IMG/VR virus record: IMGVR_UViG_3300031576_000062
Span: 1 to 51,757 of that record
Length of the DNA: 51,757 nucleotides
Reading direction: 5' to 3' (one strand)
DNA from: a virus
The translations under genes and the position numbers were made by a program. The notes under the pieces are model-generated. The model saw only the letters and a program-made list of their open reading frames with translations, searched no databases and was not told the origin of the DNA. Positions 47,795 through 51,757 of this stretch are shown piece after piece (the first letter of the stretch is position 1; each line of letters starts with the position of its first letter).

Positions 47795-48781
47795 ATGGCG
47801 CACGAACTGAGCGAGGTTTCGGGGAAGGCAGAAATGTTCTGGTCCGGCGGAAAGCCGTGGCACGGGCTGGGGACTCAATTCCCTGAGCTTTTGACGGCTG
47901 GTCAAGTCCATTCGATGCCAGAAATCAACTGGAAGGTGGAACAGGCCGGAGTTCTTTTTGACGCCGGCGACGGACAGCGCGTTATCCCGGATCGGATGGC
48001 GAACATTCGCCGCCGCCCGGACGGCACGCCAGTTTACCTCGGAACGGTTTCGATGAATTACCAGGTTTTTCAGAACCAGGAATTTGTGGACTTCATGGAT
48101 GAGCTTGCCGCGCAAGGGCAGGCGAAATTCGAGACGGGCGGAGCGATAAGGGACGGCAAGCGGGTCTGGTTCAGCCTGAAACTCCCAGGCGAAATCGACC
48201 TCGGCAAAGGGGATCGAACCGAAAAATATCTATTGGGGATCAATGACCACTCCGGCAAGATGAAGGCGCGGGTTTTCTTCACGCCGATCCGGGTGGTTTG
48301 CGCCAACACGATGAGGGCGGCGATTGGCGGGACGCATGAGGAAGCCGGAATCGGGATCAGGCATCAAGGCAATCTGGCCGCGAGGATCGAGGAAGCGAAG
48401 CATGTTCTGGGATTCGCTGTGGATTACTTCCAGGAGATGGAGAAACGGTTCGAGGCATTCGTCCGAAAGAGTCTTTCAAAGGACGAAACGATCCAGTACA
48501 TCGCAAAGTGCGTGAATCTGAGGGGAAACACGGAGCGAGAAGTGATGAAAGTTGCCGTCGAAATGAAATCGATTTTGGGTCTGACCGAGACGGGAAGGGG
48601 AGCCGACTTGCATCCCGGAACCCTCTGGAATGCGATGAACGCCGTGGTCGAACACGTTGACCACGAAGCCTACGAGGGCCGAAAGAAGTTCAACGCTCAG
48701 GGTCGGTTTGAATCTCTGGTCTACGGCCCCGGCCAGGAGATCAAGCAACGCGCCTTCAACAATGCGGTGGCCTTGATTTAA
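47795..48781 (+). CDS. DUF932 (phage/plasmid-like TIGR03299) protein
   Basis: 328 residues from ATG 47795. WFSGGKPWHGLGTQFPE-type start (here MFWSGGKPWHGLG), VYLGTVSMNYQVFQNQEFVD and RVVCANTMRAAI are diagnostic. The family is common on phages and plasmids near recombination genes, and its biochemical role is unknown. Confidence 0.88.
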   Translation: MAHELSEVSGKAEMFWSGGKPWHGLGTQFPELLTAGQVHSMPEINWKVEQAGVLFDAGDGQRVIPDRMANIRRRPDGTPVYLGTVSMNYQVFQNQEFVDFMDELAAQGQAKFETGGAIRDGKRVWFSLKLPGEIDLGKGDRTEKYLLGINDHSGKMKARVFFTPIRVVCANTMRAAIGGTHEEAGIGIRHQGNLAARIEEAKHVLGFAVDYFQEMEKRFEAFVRKSLSKDETIQYIAKCVNLRGNTEREVMKVAVEMKSILGLTETGRGADLHPGTLWNAMNAVVEHVDHEAYEGRKKFNAQGRFESLVYGPGQEIKQRAFNNAVALI

Positions 48782-48788
48782 AAACAAT

Positions 48789-48820
48789 GGCGTGCGGCTG
48801 GAAACGGCCGCACGCCTCAT
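48789..48820 (+). terminator. Intrinsic terminator candidate
   Basis: GGCGTGCGGC (48789-48798) pairs with GCCGCACGCC (48807-48816) around an 8-base loop, followed by TCATTTT. It is eight bases after the DUF932 stop. Confidence 0.65.
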
Positions 48821-48838
48821 TTTGAAAGGACGGCAGAA

Positions 48839-49081
48839 ATGCCAAAAACAATGACAATGGCAAAAAGAGGAGAATTTGGGCGGCGGTTGATCGCTCTGCG
48901 CCTCGAATTCGGGTTCGAGACGATGAAGGACGCATCGGAGGCTGCCGGCGTCTCGTACCACACCTGGGCTTCGTGGGAGGAAGGCAGAAAGCGGCCCAAC
49001 GAGGCTTACCGTGGTTACAGGCTCGCCAAGATCAAGAACATCTTCGAGAAGTTTCGTGTAAAGGAGGTGATGGATGGTTAA
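48839..49081 (+). CDS. XRE-type helix-turn-helix protein
   Basis: 80 residues. FGRRLIALRLEFGFETMKDA..AAGVSYHTWASWEEGRKRP is a complete HTH_3 domain. Likely a transcription regulator and a candidate ligand for the palindromic operators, though nothing links them directly. ATG 48839 follows AAAGGACGG; ATG 48857 is an alternative. Confidence 0.82.
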   Translation: MPKTMTMAKRGEFGRRLIALRLEFGFETMKDASEAAGVSYHTWASWEEGRKRPNEAYRGYRLAKIKNIFEKFRVKEVMDG

Positions 49082-49319
49082 GAGATTTGCCGTCGTTTTC
49101 ATCGTCAACATTCCAGTAATTTCAGACGTAGGAGAAAACGAGGAACAGCATGAGTTCGGGTTCCATGTTCATGCTTCAACGGTCCATGAGGCAATTTCAT
49201 CAATTCAGCTTTCCGAACAATTCGTTGGAGTCCCGAGTGACGACGGCAAGTCTGCCGTCATTGTTCCAGTGAGTTCAATCCGTGCGGTCTATATCAAAGA
49301 GGAGGAAGAAAAACCATGA
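49074..49319 (+). CDS. Small hypothetical protein
   Basis: 81 residues, beta-rich start (FAVVFIVNIPVISDV) and acidic end. AAGGAGG inside the HTH gene precedes ATG 49074; both ends overlap neighbours. Confidence 0.55.
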   Translation: MVKRFAVVFIVNIPVISDVGENEEQHEFGFHVHASTVHEAISSIQLSEQFVGVPSDDGKSAVIVPVSSIRAVYIKEEEEKP

Positions 49320-50272
49320 CAAAAATAGACCTCAATGAAGAAATGAGGTTTAATTCATTCTTTCCATCTTGTGCGTTAGTTCGGGAGGCATCCGATTTCA
49401 AGGCTTGGCTGGAAGCTAGGATGAAAGGGATCGGGGCGTCTGATGCGGCCGTCGTGATGGGACTTTCGCCATTCAAAGGACCGGTTGAATTATGGGGCGA
49501 AAAGACGGGCAAGATTAAACCTGCGGACCTTTCGGAAAATGAGGCCGTCCAGTGGGGAATCCGATTGGAGCCCGTTGTCGCCGACGCCTATGCCGGCAAG
49601 ACGGGCAAGAAATTGGTTGACCTCGGACGGCACACAATTATCATCGGGCGTGTCGCAGAATTCGCAATCGCCACTCTTGACAGGGTGATTGACGTTCAGG
49701 ACAATCCTGGGGTTCTTGAAATCAAGACCACGGGAAGCGAAAGACAGTCGGCTTGGGAGGACGGCCCGCCGCTCGAATACCAGGTTCAGGTCCAGCACCA
49801 GTTGATGGTAACCGGTTTGAAGTGGGGCGAATTCGCGGTCTTGTTTGGCGGGCAGAAGTTTGGTATAATCAGGGCAGAAAGAAACGAAGCGTTTATCTCC
49901 CTCCTGTTGGAAAAGGAGGCCCAGTTCTGGGACCGGGTTCTACGCGACATTCCGCCGGACCCCAGAACATTGGACGGCTCGGAATCCACAACCCGCGCCG
50001 TCAAGAAGTTGTTTCCAAACGATTCCGGGGAGGAGATCGCTCTGCCTCCCGGTTCTGACGGTTGGGATGCCGACCTTGTTGGCGTGAAACAACAGATCAA
50101 ATTGCTTGACGAGAAAAAATCCGAAATCGAAAACAGGATGCGATTGGCCCTTGGCGACGCGACGTGGGGCATTACGCCAAGCGGCGTCCGGTATCAGAGC
50201 AAGACCATTTATAGGAAGGAATACACTGTTCCAGAATCAACGTATCGGGAATTAAGGAGACTCAAAAAATGA
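49316..50272 (+). CDS. YqaJ-family recombination exonuclease
   Basis: 318 residues. GIGASDAAVVMGLSPFKGP, QWGIRLEPVV (Glu85), LDRVID (Asp122) and LEIKT (Glu135, Lys137) give the lambda-exonuclease/YqaJ PD-(D/E)XK core. It resects double-strand ends to ssDNA for the annealing protein encoded two genes on. Its start overlaps the previous stop. Confidence 0.9.
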   Translation: MTKIDLNEEMRFNSFFPSCALVREASDFKAWLEARMKGIGASDAAVVMGLSPFKGPVELWGEKTGKIKPADLSENEAVQWGIRLEPVVADAYAGKTGKKLVDLGRHTIIIGRVAEFAIATLDRVIDVQDNPGVLEIKTTGSERQSAWEDGPPLEYQVQVQHQLMVTGLKWGEFAVLFGGQKFGIIRAERNEAFISLLLEKEAQFWDRVLRDIPPDPRTLDGSESTTRAVKKLFPNDSGEEIALPPGSDGWDADLVGVKQQIKLLDEKKSEIENRMRLALGDATWGITPSGVRYQSKTIYRKEYTVPESTYRELRRLKK

Positions 50273-50316
50273 AGCCTTCAAAGAAAAAGAGAATTGGGAG
50301 AAGTTTGGGGTCATGA
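50269..50316 (+). CDS. 15-residue basic peptide
   Basis: MKPSKKKRIGRSLGS, with AGGAG upstream and ATGA overlaps at both ends. It may exist mainly to couple translation of its neighbours. Confidence 0.35.
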   Translation: MKPSKKKRIGRSLGS

Positions 50317-50540
50317 ATATGATAATGCGTTGCGCGACTTGTGGAAACAAATTCATGGCAGATAAGATCGGCAATTCATTGAAGTTCAACGTCGAGTCCT
50401 GCAAGAGCGAATTGAACCTTATGAAGTCTGAAATCACGACCCATATTCATTCAGATATTCATTCAGCAATTCACGAAACCGCTCAAATGGTGGCTGACAT
50501 CACAAGGTCGGCCAATGATGACGCAAAATCGGACACCTAA
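50313..50540 (+). CDS. Small CxxC protein
   Basis: 75 residues. An N-terminal CATC knuckle, then a helical region with His at regular steps (HIHSDIHSAIHETA). Lies between exonuclease and annealing protein genes. Function unknown. Confidence 0.5.
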   Translation: MNMIMRCATCGNKFMADKIGNSLKFNVESCKSELNLMKSEITTHIHSDIHSAIHETAQMVADITRSANDDAKSDT

Positions 50541-50592
50541 CAGATAATCGATAAGTAAACCCAGGGCGCAAGCCCGCAACCACGGAGGAAAA

Positions 50593-51465
50593 ATGAACCA
50601 GCCAGAGGAGCGAGTGGACAAAGAGACGGGAGAGATCATTCCGAAGACCGAAAAGATCGTCCCGCTTCCGATGTTGGAGATTTTGCCGTCTGCCGCAGTC
50701 GAATCGATTTCACGCGCAGAGATCGACATGCAGGTTGCAACAGCGAAGAAGTATCCGAGGTCTATCGAACGATTCCTGAAAACGGCAATCTCGATGGCGA
50801 CGATGGATGTGGATACAGCGCGATCCTGCTTCTACACACTGAAGCGGCGCGACCAGGACGGATCGGAGAAGTTGATCCAGGGGCCGGGCATCCGTTGCGC
50901 GGAAATCTGCGCCAGCGCCTTCCAGAACATGCGCGTAGCGGCGCGGATCGTGGAAATCGGCGAGTTCGATCTGGTTGCGCAAGGCGTCTGTCTTGATGTG
51001 GAAAACAACATTAGCCAGACCACGGAGAACAGGCGTGGAATCAAAAAGCGCAACGGAACACGGTTCAGTAACGACATGGTTAACGTCGTGGCCAATGCGG
51101 CGTGTGCCATAGCGCGAAGGAATGCGATCTTTAGCGTCGTGCCGAGGGCATACGTCAATCGCGTCTATGAAGCCGCGAAACGGACAGCGGTTGGCGACGC
51201 AAAGACGATTGAAAATCGCCGTCAGTTGGCATTGGATTACTTCGCCAAGATCGGCATCAAGAAAGAGCAGGTCTTGGAAAAGGTCGGCAAGCGTGGGATC
51301 GAAGATGTCGGCCTTGAAGAGATCGAATATCTCCTTGGGCTCGTCACGGCAATCGAGAACCACGATACGACGATTGAAGCGGAGTTCGCGCCAAAGGTCG
51401 AAGAATCCGACAAGCCGAAAACGCTGGATGAAGTCGTCAAGAAGGAGGCCGAAGGCAAGAAGTGA
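50593..51465 (+). CDS. Putative single-strand annealing protein
   Basis: 290 residues. IDMQVATAKKYPRSIERFLK, GPGIRCAEICA, VANAACAIARRNAIFSVVPR and AKRTAVGD...ENRRQLALDYFAK are a set I associate with a phage family, often called hypothetical, found next to YqaJ/lambda exonucleases. Function as a RecT-like annealing protein is inferred from that pairing. ACGGAGG precedes ATG 50593. Confidence 0.65.
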   Translation: MNQPEERVDKETGEIIPKTEKIVPLPMLEILPSAAVESISRAEIDMQVATAKKYPRSIERFLKTAISMATMDVDTARSCFYTLKRRDQDGSEKLIQGPGIRCAEICASAFQNMRVAARIVEIGEFDLVAQGVCLDVENNISQTTENRRGIKKRNGTRFSNDMVNVVANAACAIARRNAIFSVVPRAYVNRVYEAAKRTAVGDAKTIENRRQLALDYFAKIGIKKEQVLEKVGKRGIEDVGLEEIEYLLGLVTAIENHDTTIEAEFAPKVEESDKPKTLDEVVKKEAEGKK

Positions 51466-51475
51466 GGAATCCCAA

Positions 51476-51526
51476 GCCCGCCGTTCTGGCTAAAATTACC
51501 TCCCCTTTCCTTGCTGGGCGGCGGGC
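51476..51526 (+). terminator. Long hairpin after the annealing gene
   Basis: GCCCGCC (51476-51482) can pair with GGCGGGC (51520-51526) across a long pyrimidine-rich loop. Termination is uncertain. Confidence 0.3.
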
Positions 51527-51665
51527 ATTCAATTCATAGACTCTATTTCCCAAACATGAGCGGGACGAATATCTTCCCAGGTTGCTGATATTTGCCACGC
51601 CTCGGGCTGACCCGATTTAAGGATGGGATTGAAACCTGGCGCTTTTAAAACATGCCGGATAATAG

Positions 51666-51757
51666 ATGAGCAAAAGCAAACTGGAATTAAGGTTCGCCGG
51701 CCTTTGGAGGGTCTACGGAGGACCTACGCTCAAAATGGAATGGCCCTTCGCGCCTCC
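51666..51757 (+). CDS. Phage endonuclease, 3' truncated
   Basis: 30 residues visible before the window ends. SKLELRFAGLWRVYGGPTLK matches the beginning of small phage PD-(D/E)XK/DUF559-like endodeoxyribonucleases (Holliday-junction or Vsr-like). The catalytic part lies beyond the edge. The 200 bases upstream hold no gene I can support. Confidence 0.5.
   Translation, partial: MSKSKLELRFAGLWRVYGGPTLKMEWPFAP

Overview
The window reads as most of the genome of a tailed double-stranded DNA phage with siphovirus-type morphogenesis genes. It carries TerS/TerL, a portal, a U35-type prohead protease, an HK97-fold capsid protein, gp6/gp10-like connectors, a tail tube, a tail-assembly chaperone and a 1158-residue tape measure. 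Almost every gene lies on the + strand, tightly packed and often with ATGA or TGATG stop/start overlaps. No integrase, DNA polymerase, RNA polymerase or tRNA gene was recognised. A lipobox protein and a spanin-like pair suggest a Gram-negative host, but the host cannot be named from sequence. Both edges cut genes (a replication protein on the left, a PD-(D/E)XK-type nuclease on the right). The functional order across the edges is continuous (exonuclease, annealing protein, nuclease // replication protein, SSB-like), so this may be a linearised circular or permuted contig.

Layout. 0-6.4 kb: replication-protein tail, SSB-like protein, a string of small genes including a duplicated 'NALAGM' module, a Gp37/Gp68 (DUF5131) protein, a YegP-like peptide and a ParB-DNA methyltransferase fusion. 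6.3-11.2 kb: packaging genes. Both the terminase large subunit and the portal are interrupted by inteins, and the terminase intein carries an HNH endonuclease in a different reading frame. 11.2-20.4 kb: virion-surface genes mixed with modifying enzymes: a 19-residue-repeat fibre, APS kinase, sulfotransferase, a glycosyltransferase-like protein, a methyltransferase, and a possible spanin/holin-like membrane cassette. 20.4-36.2 kb: protease, capsid, a two-domain glycosyltransferase, connectors, tail tube, chaperones, tape measure and tail-tip proteins. 36.2-38.7 kb: small proteins, a staphylococcal-nuclease-like protein, a rhamnosyltransferase-like protein and a HAD nucleotidase.

38.8-41.7 kb is a control region. 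The only minus-strand gene, a replication protein, runs leftwards from a near-consensus promoter that predicts a leaderless mRNA. Beyond it lie GTTAC repeats, tandem TGGCA-N2-TGCCA palindromes, simple repeats, GC-rich low-complexity DNA and further promoters. 41.7-46.8 kb is an early-type array of very small genes separated by strong RNA hairpins and sharing an extended Shine-Dalgarno sequence, with an MT-A70 methyltransferase behind a good promoter. 47-51.8 kb holds ParB-like, DUF932, HTH, YqaJ exonuclease, a putative single-strand annealing protein and a partial nuclease.

The most unusual points are the HNH endonuclease nested out of frame inside the terminase intein, the translationally coupled fibre/APS-kinase/sulfotransferase operon that suggests sulfated virions, and the repeat and operator architecture of the 39-41 kb control region.
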